Part shown: one piece after another, positions 25,939-33,576 of the stretch
Numbering within the stretch: the stretch's first letter is position 1
How the letters are laid out: each line of letters begins with the position of its first letter
Origin: Bacillota bacterium
GTDB lineage: Bacteria; Bacillota; Clostridia; Lachnospirales; Lachnospiraceae
NCBI GenBank assembly: GCA_023402845.1
Contig: JAEYFP010000053.1
Span: 1-64,000 of the forward strand
Reading direction: 5' to 3'
DNA: 64,000 nucleotides
The notes under the pieces: model-generated
What the model saw: the letters and a program-made list of their open reading frames with translations, nothing else
The model's database searches: none
What the model was told of the DNA's origin: nothing
Program-made: the position numbers and the translations under genes

Positions 25939-26610
25939 ATGAATGATTACTATCCATTTGTAAATGAGCCGCTCCCTTATGCCTATAATGCCTTAAGACC
26001 TTATATAGATGCCGAGACAATGTATATCCATCATAACAAGTATCTGCAGGCGTATATTGATAATTTAAACGAGATTATGGAACAGAATCCGTATATGCAG
26101 CAATATTCTCTGGTACAGATGCTGAGTAACACCAGTCTTATTCCTCCGGAGTTGAAAGTATCGATCGGAGACAATGCGGGCGGTGTGTTTAATCACCGCA
26201 TGTATTTTGATATCCTGTGTACAGACAGAAACGAAATAGAAGACGGGATTTTGAAGGTGCTGTTGGTGCAGAGTTTTGGCAGTGTGGAGCAGTTTACAAG
26301 AGAATTTAAGGATGCCGCATTGTCTGTGTTTGGATCAGGATATGCATGGCTGACATATAATAAAGGGCGGCTTTACATTTTTACAATGGCGGATGAGAAT
26401 ACGCCGTTTCAGATGGGCTTTGTGCCGATCCTTCTGGTGGATATGTGGGAACACGCGTATTTTTTGCAAAATCTTAACCGCAGAGAGGACTATTTGGATT
26501 CTTTTATGCATGTCATAGATTGGGAAAAAGTCGAGACTAATTTGATGAATGCAAATCCGGTTTTTGAAAGCAATGGAATATTGATCGATTATAATGAGCC
26601 TGCCAATTAA
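25939..26610 (+). CDS. Superoxide dismutase, Fe/Mn family
   Basis: A 223-residue protein. It starts at 25939, preceded by AAGGGG; the longer in-frame extension to 25645 runs through the AraC remnant and is not credible. Fe/Mn SOD landmarks are present: PLPYAYNALRPYIDAETMYIHHNKY at the start (ligand His in the YIHH motif), AGGVFNHRMYF (second His), FGSGYAWLTYN and PILLVDMWEHAYFL (Asp and His ligands). The normal GGHxNH and GIDVWEHAYY are modified here, so activity should be tested. It would convert superoxide to oxygen and peroxide in the cytoplasm of an anaerobe exposed to air. A strong terminator follows 7 bases downstream. Confidence 0.85.
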   Translation: MNDYYPFVNEPLPYAYNALRPYIDAETMYIHHNKYLQAYIDNLNEIMEQNPYMQQYSLVQMLSNTSLIPPELKVSIGDNAGGVFNHRMYFDILCTDRNEIEDGILKVLLVQSFGSVEQFTREFKDAALSVFGSGYAWLTYNKGRLYIFTMADENTPFQMGFVPILLVDMWEHAYFLQNLNRREDYLDSFMHVIDWEKVETNLMNANPVFESNGILIDYNEPAN

Positions 26611-26617
26611 AAATAAT

Positions 26618-26645
26618 AAAAAAGAGCCTGCAGGGGCTCTTTTTT
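26618..26645 (+). terminator. Intrinsic terminator after sod
   Basis: Stem GAGCC / GGCTC extended by A6 / T6 pairs, loop TGCAGG, followed by T-rich sequence; the symmetrical A and T runs make it usable in both directions. Confidence 0.8.
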
Positions 26646-26675
26646 ATGTGCAGCTACGCGCGCGGAACAAAAGAA
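26646..26675. repeat. Intergenic repeat, copy 1 (divergent)
   Basis: ATGTGCAGCTACGC followed by GCGCGGAACAAAAG directly after the terminator T-run. The same core (ATGCGCAGCTG, then GCGGAA(C/T)AAAAGC) recurs at 36039 and 40243, each time downstream of a terminator. This copy diverges after AAAAG. Confidence 0.5.
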
Positions 26676-26685
26676 AGATTTCCTC

Positions 26686-26720
26686 TTGACAATTTGAACT
26701 GTAACAAACATAATTACAGT
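26686..26720 (+). promoter_or_regulatory. Promoter and palindromic operator of the TlpA-Rrf2 operon
   Basis: -35 TTGACA (26686-26691), 17-base spacer, -10 CATAAT (26709-26714). A palindrome ACTGTAA - 9 bases - TTACAGT (26698-26720) covers the spacer and the -10 box. An Rrf2-family regulator is the last gene of the operon, so autoregulation through this site is likely. Confidence 0.75.
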
Positions 26721-26767
26721 ATAGAGGGGAAATAATAATGTGGTGATTTCAGAAAAGGAGAGCAGTT

Positions 26768-27412
26768 ATGAGAAAAAGGATATGGATGTTGGCGGCGGTG
26801 CTGTTAGTGCTGACGGGTTGCGGGGCAGCGGCAGATGATACGGAAATACAAGCTGAAGAAGGAATAGAAGAATCGATTCAGTCTGCGCAGGAGGAAGAGG
26901 AGACAATAAAGAACGACGGAAAGGAAGCGGAAGTGGCGGAGGGCGAGGCTGCTGGTGAGGGAGACTCAGCCGGGATGACAGGTGAGTTTGCATCCTTTAC
27001 CGCTATGGATTTTGAAGGAAATACAGTGGATCAAACATTGATCGCCGGAGCGGATTTGACAGTACTGAATATATGGGGAACCTTTTGCGGTCCCTGTATT
27101 CAGGAAATGCCGGATCTCGGCGAGCTGGCGGAGGAATATGCCGGGACGGGCGTGCAGATCGTAGGAATTCCTGTAGATGTATATGATGAGGAGGGAATCC
27201 GCACGGCACAGACGATTATTGACGAGACAGGTGCCGATTACTTGCATTTGCTGCCGACACAGGAGCTGTATGATATTTATTTGAGCGGTGTGAGCGCGGT
27301 GCCGACGACTGTCCTTGTCGATAAAAACGGGACGATCGTGGATACTGTTGTCGGTTCAAGGAGTAAGGATGACTGGAAAACGTTGATTGACGAAGTGAAG
27401 CAGGGGCTTTAG
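26768..27412 (+). CDS. TlpA/ResA-like thioredoxin-fold lipoprotein
   Basis: A 214-residue exported protein. The signal peptide MRKRIWMLAAVLLVLTGCG ends with lipobox LTGC, so it should be lipid-anchored outside the membrane. Residues 25-70 are an acidic linker. The redoxin domain has NIWGTFCGPCIQEMPDL with active-site Cys107 and Cys110 (CGPC), then VQIVGIPVDVYDEEG and GVSAVPTTVLVDKNG with the cis-proline. It would reduce or shuffle extracytoplasmic thiols. It heads an operon with a CXXC peptide, an iron-sulfur membrane protein and an Rrf2 regulator, which suggests electrons are passed from the cytoplasm outward. Confidence 0.92.
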   Translation: MRKRIWMLAAVLLVLTGCGAAADDTEIQAEEGIEESIQSAQEEEETIKNDGKEAEVAEGEAAGEGDSAGMTGEFASFTAMDFEGNTVDQTLIAGADLTVLNIWGTFCGPCIQEMPDLGELAEEYAGTGVQIVGIPVDVYDEEGIRTAQTIIDETGADYLHLLPTQELYDIYLSGVSAVPTTVLVDKNGTIVDTVVGSRSKDDWKTLIDEVKQGL

Positions 27413-27424
27413 GAGGGATACCGC

Positions 27425-27559
27425 ATGAAAAGATACGGCTCACTGCTGTTGGCGGGTGTCGGCGTCCTGCTGATGCTTGCCGGTGTTTACAGGCGTGAAG
27501 TAAATGTTTTATACGAGAAGGCCATACACATTTGTCTGGAGTGCATCGGGATCGGGTAA
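27425..27559 (+). CDS. CD1871A-like CXXC small membrane protein
   Basis: A 44-residue protein preceded by AGGAGG. It has one transmembrane helix (residues 6-22, LLLAGVGVLLMLAGV), then YRREVNVLYEKA and the terminal ICLECIGIG carrying a CxxC pair. This matches what I recall of the CD1871A family of small CXXC proteins found in Clostridia beside TlpA and 4Fe-4S membrane proteins. The CxxC is next to the membrane and may relay electrons between the polyferredoxin-like protein and the TlpA lipoprotein. It lies 12 bases after tlpA and 13 before the next start. Confidence 0.85.
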   Translation: MKRYGSLLLAGVGVLLMLAGVYRREVNVLYEKAIHICLECIGIG

Positions 27560-27572
27560 ACGGGGGATGAAC

Positions 27573-28436
27573 ATGAAAAAACGTACATGGATCCAGTTGA
27601 TTGCGACAGCATTGTCAAACGGATATGTGAAAGGCTTTACAAAAGGAAGTATCTACCAGGGAAGCTTAAAGAAACTGTGCGTGCCGGGATTGAACTGCTA
27701 TTCCTGTCCCGGCGCACTTGGCTCCTGTCCGATCGGCTCTTTGCAGGCCGTGATGGGAAGCCGGAATTTCCAATTTTCTTTTTATATGCTTGGCTTCTTT
27801 ATGCTCGTGGGAGCGGTGCTGGGGCGCGTTGTATGCGGCTTTTTATGTCCCTTTGGTCTGCTGCAGGATTTGCTTTATAAAATCCCTTTTTTTAAAAAAG
27901 TTAAGAATTTGCCGGGGCATCGTTATCTGGTTTACTTAAAATATGTGATTTTAGCGGTGTTTGTTTTGCTTATGCCGCTCATTTTTGTGGATCTGATCGG
28001 ACAGGGCACTCCGTGGTTTTGCAAGTTGATTTGTCCGGCAGGCACTTTAGAGGGCGGATGGACGCTCTCCCTTTTAAATCCGGCGATCAGAGAAGCAACC
28101 GGCTGGCTGTTCACATGGAAGAGCTTTCTGCTCATCGTCATTCTTGTACTTTCGATGGGGGTATACAGGCCTTTTTGCAAATATCTGTGTCCGCTCGGCG
28201 GAATTTACGGCTTATTCAATCCGATTGCATTTTACAGAATCACGATCAATGAAAAACGCTGTACAAAATGCGCGGTATGCAGGAAAGCGTGTCCGATGGA
28301 CATTCCGGTATATGAGACACCAAACAGCAGAGAGTGCATCCGGTGCGGAGCGTGTAAGGCATCCTGCCCGCATCAGGCGATTGCAATCGGCTTTGGTCAA
28401 AAAATGATTTCGGAGGAAATGGTATATGACAAGTGA
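27573..28436 (+). CDS. NapH/CcoG-like 4Fe-4S membrane protein
   Basis: A 287-residue polytopic iron-sulfur protein. The start at 27573 is chosen for its spacing from GGGGG; ATG 27567 is too close. About five transmembrane helices occupy residues 50-215. Cys motifs on the membrane part include CGFLCPFG, CKLICPAG and CKYLCPLGG, typical of NapH, YccM and CcoG-like proteins. The C-terminus holds two 4Fe-4S ferredoxin clusters (CTKCAVCRKACPMD and CIRCGACKASCP). It should move electrons across or along the membrane to the CXXC peptide and TlpA. The stop overlaps the Rrf2 start by 11 bases. Confidence 0.9.
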   Translation: MKKRTWIQLIATALSNGYVKGFTKGSIYQGSLKKLCVPGLNCYSCPGALGSCPIGSLQAVMGSRNFQFSFYMLGFFMLVGAVLGRVVCGFLCPFGLLQDLLYKIPFFKKVKNLPGHRYLVYLKYVILAVFVLLMPLIFVDLIGQGTPWFCKLICPAGTLEGGWTLSLLNPAIREATGWLFTWKSFLLIVILVLSMGVYRPFCKYLCPLGGIYGLFNPIAFYRITINEKRCTKCAVCRKACPMDIPVYETPNSRECIRCGACKASCPHQAIAIGFGQKMISEEMVYDK

Positions 28437-28863
28437 ATTTGCGATGGCGGTACATGCGCTTGTTTTTTTAAATCATAAAGGCGGCTGCCTGAGCAGTGAA
28501 AAGATTGCGGAAAATGTATGCACGAATCCGGCCACGGTGCGAAAAGTGCTTGCTAAATTAAAAAAAACGGGCCTGATCGAGACCAAAGAGGGCGTCGAGG
28601 GTGGCTCCTGCTTCATTAAGAATCCGGAACGGGTGACGCTTGCGCAAGTATGCCGTTCCATGGAGGAAATTCCAGTCACTGTATCAAAACGGACGGGCTA
28701 TCAGGATCCGGGCTGCCTGCTTGCTTCCGGAATGGCGGACGTGATGGCTGATATTTATAAGAACATGAATGAACAGTGTATGAAATATCTAGAAAAAACG
28801 ACGATCGCAGACATTGAGCGAAAAATTTTTACGAATCCGTCCCAAGGGGAACAGAAAGGTTGA
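28426..28863 (+). CDS. Rrf2 family transcriptional regulator
   Basis: A 145-residue winged-helix regulator. Rrf2 landmarks are FAMAVHALVFLNHKGG, CLSSEKIAENVCTNPATVRKV (helix-turn-helix, given in part) and GGSCFIKNPERVTLAQV. Iron-sulfur Rrf2 members have three Cys in the middle; here Cys sits at DPGCLLA and elsewhere, so cluster binding is uncertain. It overlaps the preceding gene by 11 bases and probably controls its own operon through the ACTGTAA palindrome at 26698. Redox or sulfur status is the likely signal given the redox neighbours. Confidence 0.9.
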   Translation: MTSEFAMAVHALVFLNHKGGCLSSEKIAENVCTNPATVRKVLAKLKKTGLIETKEGVEGGSCFIKNPERVTLAQVCRSMEEIPVTVSKRTGYQDPGCLLASGMADVMADIYKNMNEQCMKYLEKTTIADIERKIFTNPSQGEQKG

Positions 28864-28903
28864 AGCAAGGGCTCATATAGAGTATACTATATTTGGCCGA
28901 TGA
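28860..28903 (+). promoter_or_regulatory. Overlapping sigma-A and sigma-D-like promoter
   Basis: TTGAAG (28860-28865), 18 bases, TATACT (28884-28889) fits sigma-A. Overlapping it, TATA (28876-28879), 16 bases, GCCGATGA (28896-28903) resembles a sigma-D (FliA type) promoter, whose -10 consensus is GCCGATA. The same 16-base spacing occurs in the better sigma-D-like site at 33003. Assignment is by eye. Confidence 0.4.
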
Positions 28904-28925
28904 AAGCGGCAATATGGAGGGGCGT

Positions 28926-29975
28926 ATGATAAGCGAGGGACAGGGAGCAAGAAAAATACTGGCGGTCATTCCGGCAAGAAGCGGCTCAAAAAGCGTTGCG
29001 GACAAAAATATCCGCCTCATTGATAAAAAGCCGATGCTTGCATATTCGATCGAACATGCGAAGCAGTCGCATTACATCAATCGTGTTATTGTCAGTACGG
29101 ACAGTGAAAAGTATGCGCAGATTGCAAGAACGTATGGCGCAGAGGTTCCTTTTTTGCGTCCGGCCGAATATGCGACGGATACTGCGCTTGATTATGATGT
29201 ATTTTATCATGCGCTGACGTTCCTGAAACAAAAAGAAAATTATATTCCGGAGTTGGTTGTGCAGCTTCGCCCGACTTATCCGATCAGGGATGTGGGGGAT
29301 ATTGACAAAATGATCGGGCAGATGCTTGCGGATGAATCAATTGATTCTATGCGCTGTATTGCGCCCGCCAAGGAGATTCCTTATAAAATGTGGCTGTGCG
29401 GGGAGACGGACTCCGATTTCAGTCTTCTGCACCCGCTCATGAACTATATTGAGGAATGCTATAATATGCCGCGCCAGCAGCTTCCGAAGGTATATTATCA
29501 AAATGCCTGTATCGATGTGATCAGGACGCAGGTCATCACAAAGCAGCATTCGATGTCCGGGAAAAAGATTATGGGCTACCGGATGAACGATAATTTTGAT
29601 ATCGATACGGAAGAGGAATTTAAAAAAGCAGAAGAATTTTTAAAAATTAAAAATGGGGGCAAGCGCTTTGTTTTTGATATCGACGGTGTAATTGCAGGTT
29701 TTCGCGGCGGTCTTGACTATGATGCTGCTCCGCCTAACCGGGATATGATAGAAATTATTAACCGGCTGTATGAATGGAAAAATGAAATTATCCTGTTTAC
29801 TGCACGCGGCTATGTGACGGGTATCGATTGGCGCGAGGTGACCGAGCGTCAGCTGAACGATTGGGGGCTTCATTACCATGAACTTCATTTTGGCAAGCCG
29901 AATGCCGATTATTATGTGGATGACAAGATGCTGGATATGAACTGGCTTTACGAATATCTTCTCCCTCATGAATAG
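28926..29975 (+). CDS. Cytidylyltransferase (NeuA-like) fused to C-terminal HAD-like domain
   Basis: A 349-residue protein. Start ATG 28926 follows GGAGG; a longer TTG start at 28893 lies within promoter sequence. Residues 8-235 form a CMP-sugar-acid synthetase (ILAVIPARSGSKSVADKNI, then LQLRPTYPIRD region). From about residue 238 a separate HAD-like domain begins (FVFDIDGVIAGF, then ILFTARGY), as in capsule-type phosphatases or capsular polysaccharide domains. It would activate a sialic acid-like sugar as CMP derivative. Downstream Maf and Glf genes and flagellar genes suggest flagellin glycosylation. The start codon lies behind a sigma-A/sigma-D-like promoter. Confidence 0.87.
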   Translation: MISEGQGARKILAVIPARSGSKSVADKNIRLIDKKPMLAYSIEHAKQSHYINRVIVSTDSEKYAQIARTYGAEVPFLRPAEYATDTALDYDVFYHALTFLKQKENYIPELVVQLRPTYPIRDVGDIDKMIGQMLADESIDSMRCIAPAKEIPYKMWLCGETDSDFSLLHPLMNYIEECYNMPRQQLPKVYYQNACIDVIRTQVITKQHSMSGKKIMGYRMNDNFDIDTEEEFKKAEEFLKIKNGGKRFVFDIDGVIAGFRGGLDYDAAPPNRDMIEIINRLYEWKNEIILFTARGYVTGIDWREVTERQLNDWGLHYHELHFGKPNADYYVDDKMLDMNWLYEYLLPHE

Positions 29976-30060
29976 GTGCACGAGAGTTTGTCCGGGCACC
30001 GGAAGCGATGAAATGTGTCGGATAAGAATGGAATAGCTTTGGGAAGGGCACAGTAAATTG

Positions 30061-31839
30061 ATGAATACAAAAGAAATTTTCCAAAAAAATATAGAGGCAA
30101 TCGACCTTGTTAATGAGATGATTTTGTTGTTTCGTAAACAGAACTTTAACAGGGGCGACAGGCTATTCCCCACGTGGATACGGAATTTTTCTGCTCTTGT
30201 GGGGATTCTTTTTGCGGAAAAAAAATATTTTAACGCTTATGGAACGATTGCAGAGGAGTCTGATATTGCGGACATGCTGCAAACGCTTATGCAGGCACAG
30301 GAGCAGAAGGATTATGTGCTGCTGGCGGATCTGCTCGAGCTGCGGGTGCTCCCGCTGTTATATTCTCTGCAGGAGGTTATCCGGCTGCAGCAGTCTGCCG
30401 GTTCACGGGAATCAACAGGGGATTCCTTGTGTTTGGATTATTTTGAAACAAATCTTGCTTATCTTGAGAAGGAGCAGCCTGAACTTGCACGTCAGCTTCG
30501 TTTCCGGCGCGGCGGCGCTCCGCTGATGTCCTTCACGGATGAAGCACGGCACTGCCTGTATGAGCTGGAACAGACGTCTCAGGGAGCTTTGACGCTGAAG
30601 CTGACGGATAAAGATGGTTCGTATTATTTTCACAGTAATCACAGTCCTCTTTTGGAGGCGCATTTGTTCGCCTCCAATTATTATAAGGATACAAATGCAC
30701 AGTATAGCGTTTACGGAATCGGACTTGGGTATCATGTCCTGGCCCTCTATGCGGAATGCCGGGGCGGTGTGCCGATTACGGTATATGAAAGCGACTTAAA
30801 TATATTCTTATTCGCGATGCAGACGGTAAATTTTGTACCGTTGCTGCAAAAGGAGCTGCGGCTTGTTTATGACCCGGATTTTACATTTTTTATGAAGAGG
30901 CTTCAGAATACCTCCGAGGCGCCTGTGATCCATTATCCGTCTCTTCGGAATATTTCTCAGGAAACTGTTAAGAAACGGATGGAGGAGCTTTTTGTACAGG
31001 ACAGTTCAATTCGTAACCAATGCGGAGAAATGCTTTCTAATTTTCGAAATAACATCAAAAATTGCGGACATGACGTCGGTGAGCTGAGCGGAAAAATAGT
31101 GGGAAAGGATGTGTATCTTGCGGCTGCAGGGCCCTCTTTGGATAAGAATATCGCACTGCTGCGGGAGAAGCCTGAAAATGCAGTGCTTATCGTTGTCGGA
31201 ACAGCGCTGCGAAAGCTGCTTGCTGCAGGAATCAGACCGGATTATGCGGTGTTTCTGGATGCGTCGGACAGAATCTATGCGCAGTTGGCCGGACTGGAGA
31301 AGGAAAGCGTGCCGCTGCTGATTGCCTCCACGGCATGCAGAAGACTTGCCGAAAACTATCAGGGACCGGCATATCTCATTTTCCAAAAGGAGTTTGAAGA
31401 AGCCGAACGGCATGCCAAAGAGCATGGATTCCGGACATACATGACAGGCGGCTCGGTTTCGACAATTGCATTTGATATCGCACTGCAGCTTGGTGCGAAA
31501 AGAATCATTGCCATAGGGCTTGATTTGGCTTATACTGGAAACAAGCTGCATGCGGTGGGTGCCGGTCTGCGGGAGGTGTCGGAGGATAGAACCGGACTCA
31601 TACCGACCGGAGCATCGGATGGCGGCACGGTTTATACGACGCAGGCGATGGAAATGTATCGCCATTGGTTTGAAAAGCGGATTGAGCGGGTTGTTTCGGA
31701 AATGCCGCAGAAGGAGCTTCCGGAGTTTATTAATGCGACTGAGGGCGGTGCTTACATTGCGGGAATGCAGTGCCGTACGCTGCGGGATGTAATTGCAGAC
31801 ACCTATCGGCTAAGAGCCGGTCAACACATAAATCAATAA
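30061..31839 (+). CDS. Maf/DUF115-family protein (flagellin glycosylation)
   Basis: A 592-residue protein of the motility-accessory-factor family (DUF115, MptE-like core). The core has VYLAAAGPSLDKNIALLRE near residue 350, AVLIVVGTALRKLLAAGIRPDY (part: VGTALRKLLAAGIRPD) and VFLDASD, followed by YMTGGSVSTIAFDIALQLGA and IGLDLAYTG. Maf proteins transfer pseudaminic- or legionaminic-type acids, and possibly other sugars, to flagellin. The upstream gene would supply a CMP sugar. ATG 30061 is preferred to TTG 30058. An 85-base gap without a clear promoter separates it from the cytidylyltransferase, so they are probably one operon. Confidence 0.88.
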   Translation: MNTKEIFQKNIEAIDLVNEMILLFRKQNFNRGDRLFPTWIRNFSALVGILFAEKKYFNAYGTIAEESDIADMLQTLMQAQEQKDYVLLADLLELRVLPLLYSLQEVIRLQQSAGSRESTGDSLCLDYFETNLAYLEKEQPELARQLRFRRGGAPLMSFTDEARHCLYELEQTSQGALTLKLTDKDGSYYFHSNHSPLLEAHLFASNYYKDTNAQYSVYGIGLGYHVLALYAECRGGVPITVYESDLNIFLFAMQTVNFVPLLQKELRLVYDPDFTFFMKRLQNTSEAPVIHYPSLRNISQETVKKRMEELFVQDSSIRNQCGEMLSNFRNNIKNCGHDVGELSGKIVGKDVYLAAAGPSLDKNIALLREKPENAVLIVVGTALRKLLAAGIRPDYAVFLDASDRIYAQLAGLEKESVPLLIASTACRRLAENYQGPAYLIFQKEFEEAERHAKEHGFRTYMTGGSVSTIAFDIALQLGAKRIIAIGLDLAYTGNKLHAVGAGLREVSEDRTGLIPTGASDGGTVYTTQAMEMYRHWFEKRIERVVSEMPQKELPEFINATEGGAYIAGMQCRTLRDVIADTYRLRAGQHINQ

Positions 31840-31868
31840 AAATTATTAAGAGGAAAAGGAACGAGCGA

Positions 31869-33005
31869 ATGAAGCAGTACGATTATCTGATTGTAGGAGC
31901 CGGTCTGTTCGGCGCGATTTTTGCATACGAGATGAATAAGGCCGGAAAAAAATGTCTTGTTATCGATAAGAGAAGTCATATCGGCGGCAACGTTTATACG
32001 GCAGAGAAGGAGGGAATTAATGTCCATGTATATGGTGCCCATATTTTTCATACGAGCAATCGGAGCGTGTGGGATTATATGAATTCGTTTGCAGAGTTTA
32101 ACCGCTATACGAATTCTCCTGTGGCACGGTATCGGGATGAACTTTATAACCTCCCGTTCAATATGAATACATTTCATGCGCTGTGGGGCGTTAAGACTCC
32201 GCAGGAGGCGAAAGAAAAAATAGAGGAGCAGAAATCTGCTGCGCTCAAGGAAGCCGGCTGCGAAGGAGATGCGGTAGCCGAACCGAAAAATCTGGAGGAG
32301 CAGGCGATTCGTCTGGTAGGAAAGGATATTTATGAAAAGCTGATTAAGGGCTATACGGAAAAGCAGTGGGGAAAACGCGCAAAGGAGCTGCCGTCGTTTA
32401 TCATCAGGCGTCTTCCGGTCCGTTTTACCTATGATAATAATTATTTTAATGATAGTTATCAGGGAATACCCAAAGGCGGCTATACGAGAATGATCGAGAA
32501 AATGCTTACCGATATCGATGTAAAGCTGCATGCAGATTTTTTTGCACAGCGTTCCGAATATGAAGCTCTTGCGGAGAAAATTGTATTTACCGGCATGATT
32601 GATGAATATTACGAATATTGTTACGGCGAATTAGAATACAGGAGTCTGCGGTTTGAGACCGAAACACTGGATACGGACAATTTTCAGGGAAATGCGGTTG
32701 TAAATTATACGGAATATGAAGTGCCGTTTACGCGAATCATTGAGCACAAGCATTTTGAGTTCGGAATGCAGGAGAAGACGGTTATTACAAAGGAATATTC
32801 CGCAGCATGGAAAAGGGGTGACGAGCCGTATTATCCAATGAACGACGAAAAGAATAATGATTTATTTGCGAAGTACAAGGCGCTTTCTACGAAGGAGGAA
32901 AATGTGATTTTCGGAGGCAGGCTCGGAGAGTATAAGTATTATGATATGCATCAGGTTGTGGCACAGGCACTTACCGTTGCTGCCAGTCAGCAAAGTAAGG
33001 GCTAA
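31869..33005 (+). CDS. glf: UDP-galactopyranose mutase
   Basis: A 378-residue flavoenzyme that converts UDP-galactopyranose to UDP-galactofuranose in the cytoplasm. The FAD-binding start is DYLIVGAGLFGAIFAYEM, followed by VIDKRSHIGGNVYT, and VYGAHIFHTS is a family hallmark. YTEKQWGKRAKELPSF and PKGGYTRMIEKML complete the active-site landmarks. The start at 31869 follows AGGAAAAGG; the longer frame begins inside the Maf gene. Galactofuranose could enter the flagellar glycan or the cell-wall polymer. The stop overlaps a sigma-D-like -35 element for the next gene. Confidence 0.93.
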   Translation: MKQYDYLIVGAGLFGAIFAYEMNKAGKKCLVIDKRSHIGGNVYTAEKEGINVHVYGAHIFHTSNRSVWDYMNSFAEFNRYTNSPVARYRDELYNLPFNMNTFHALWGVKTPQEAKEKIEEQKSAALKEAGCEGDAVAEPKNLEEQAIRLVGKDIYEKLIKGYTEKQWGKRAKELPSFIIRRLPVRFTYDNNYFNDSYQGIPKGGYTRMIEKMLTDIDVKLHADFFAQRSEYEALAEKIVFTGMIDEYYEYCYGELEYRSLRFETETLDTDNFQGNAVVNYTEYEVPFTRIIEHKHFEFGMQEKTVITKEYSAAWKRGDEPYYPMNDEKNNDLFAKYKALSTKEENVIFGGRLGEYKYYDMHQVVAQALTVAASQQSKG

Positions 33006-33030
33006 AGAAATGCGGGAATCTTTCCGATAA
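33003..33030 (+). promoter_or_regulatory. Sigma-D (FliA)-type promoter
   Basis: TAAAGAAA starts at 33003 and TCCGATAA covers 33023-33030; TAAA and the -10 box are 16 bases apart (consensus TAAA-N15-GCCGATA). It lies within the glf stop region and about 45 bases before the 33076 gene. This supports a flagellar-regulon role for that gene. Confidence 0.6.
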
Positions 33031-33075
33031 ACTAGTTGAAGCCCGATTTTACTGTGGATGTGAGGAGAGACAATC

Positions 33076-33438
33076 ATGGATGATATTAGAGTACAACAGA
33101 TGGAAGCATTGAAAATGGCGGATGAATATTTAAAAAAGCTGATCCCGAGCATGGAAGAGGTGATCGGGGAGTTGAGCGGGGAAGAAAAGGAAGACACGCA
33201 GGAGTATTTGAAGCAGGTCATTGAGGGGTTGAATTTTATGATTGAGACGTTCAACGTGACAATGAGTCTGATCAATGAGGAGGCAATCGTTATCGATAAG
33301 GATGAAGTTAACCGAGACGTGCTGAATTTGAGCGATGCGATGGTTTCTAAAAATTACGGTCAGGCAGTTACTATTATGGAAAGCGGAATTCTGCCATTCC
33401 TGAAAGCCTTTGCCAGGTCTGCAGCATTGTATGTATAA
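33076..33438 (+). CDS. Small all-helical protein, probable flagellar-associated chaperone-like
   Basis: A 120-residue protein that I do not recognise. It is predicted to be all helical and acidic (ADEYLKKLIPSMEEVIGELS, then EYLKQVIEGLNFMIETFNV), with no signal peptide or membrane helix. The helical, small size is that of FliS/FliT-type chaperones. It stands behind a sigma-D-like promoter and converges with fliD, so a role as export chaperone for FliD or flagellin is plausible but not shown. AGGAGAG precedes the ATG at good spacing. A terminator follows 22 bases after the stop. Confidence 0.65.
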   Translation: MDDIRVQQMEALKMADEYLKKLIPSMEEVIGELSGEEKEDTQEYLKQVIEGLNFMIETFNVTMSLINEEAIVIDKDEVNRDVLNLSDAMVSKNYGQAVTIMESGILPFLKAFARSAALYV

Positions 33439-33458
33439 GTATCGTTAAGTAATAAACG

Positions 33459-33505
33459 AAAAGGAAGCCAAGTATACGGACTTTGTATATCTGGCTTCCT
33501 TTTTG
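33459..33505. terminator. Terminator between convergent flagellar genes
   Basis: AAGGAAGCCA (33461-33470) pairs with TGGCTTCCTT (33492-33501), with further partial pairing inside, followed by TTTT. AAAA before the left arm allows weak function on the - strand for fliD. Confidence 0.8.
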
Positions 33506-33576
33506 CCATAAACGGTACTGCGCGCTTAGAAACTGCAGCAGCCCCTTAAATGTGTATTATCATAATTAATGAAACG

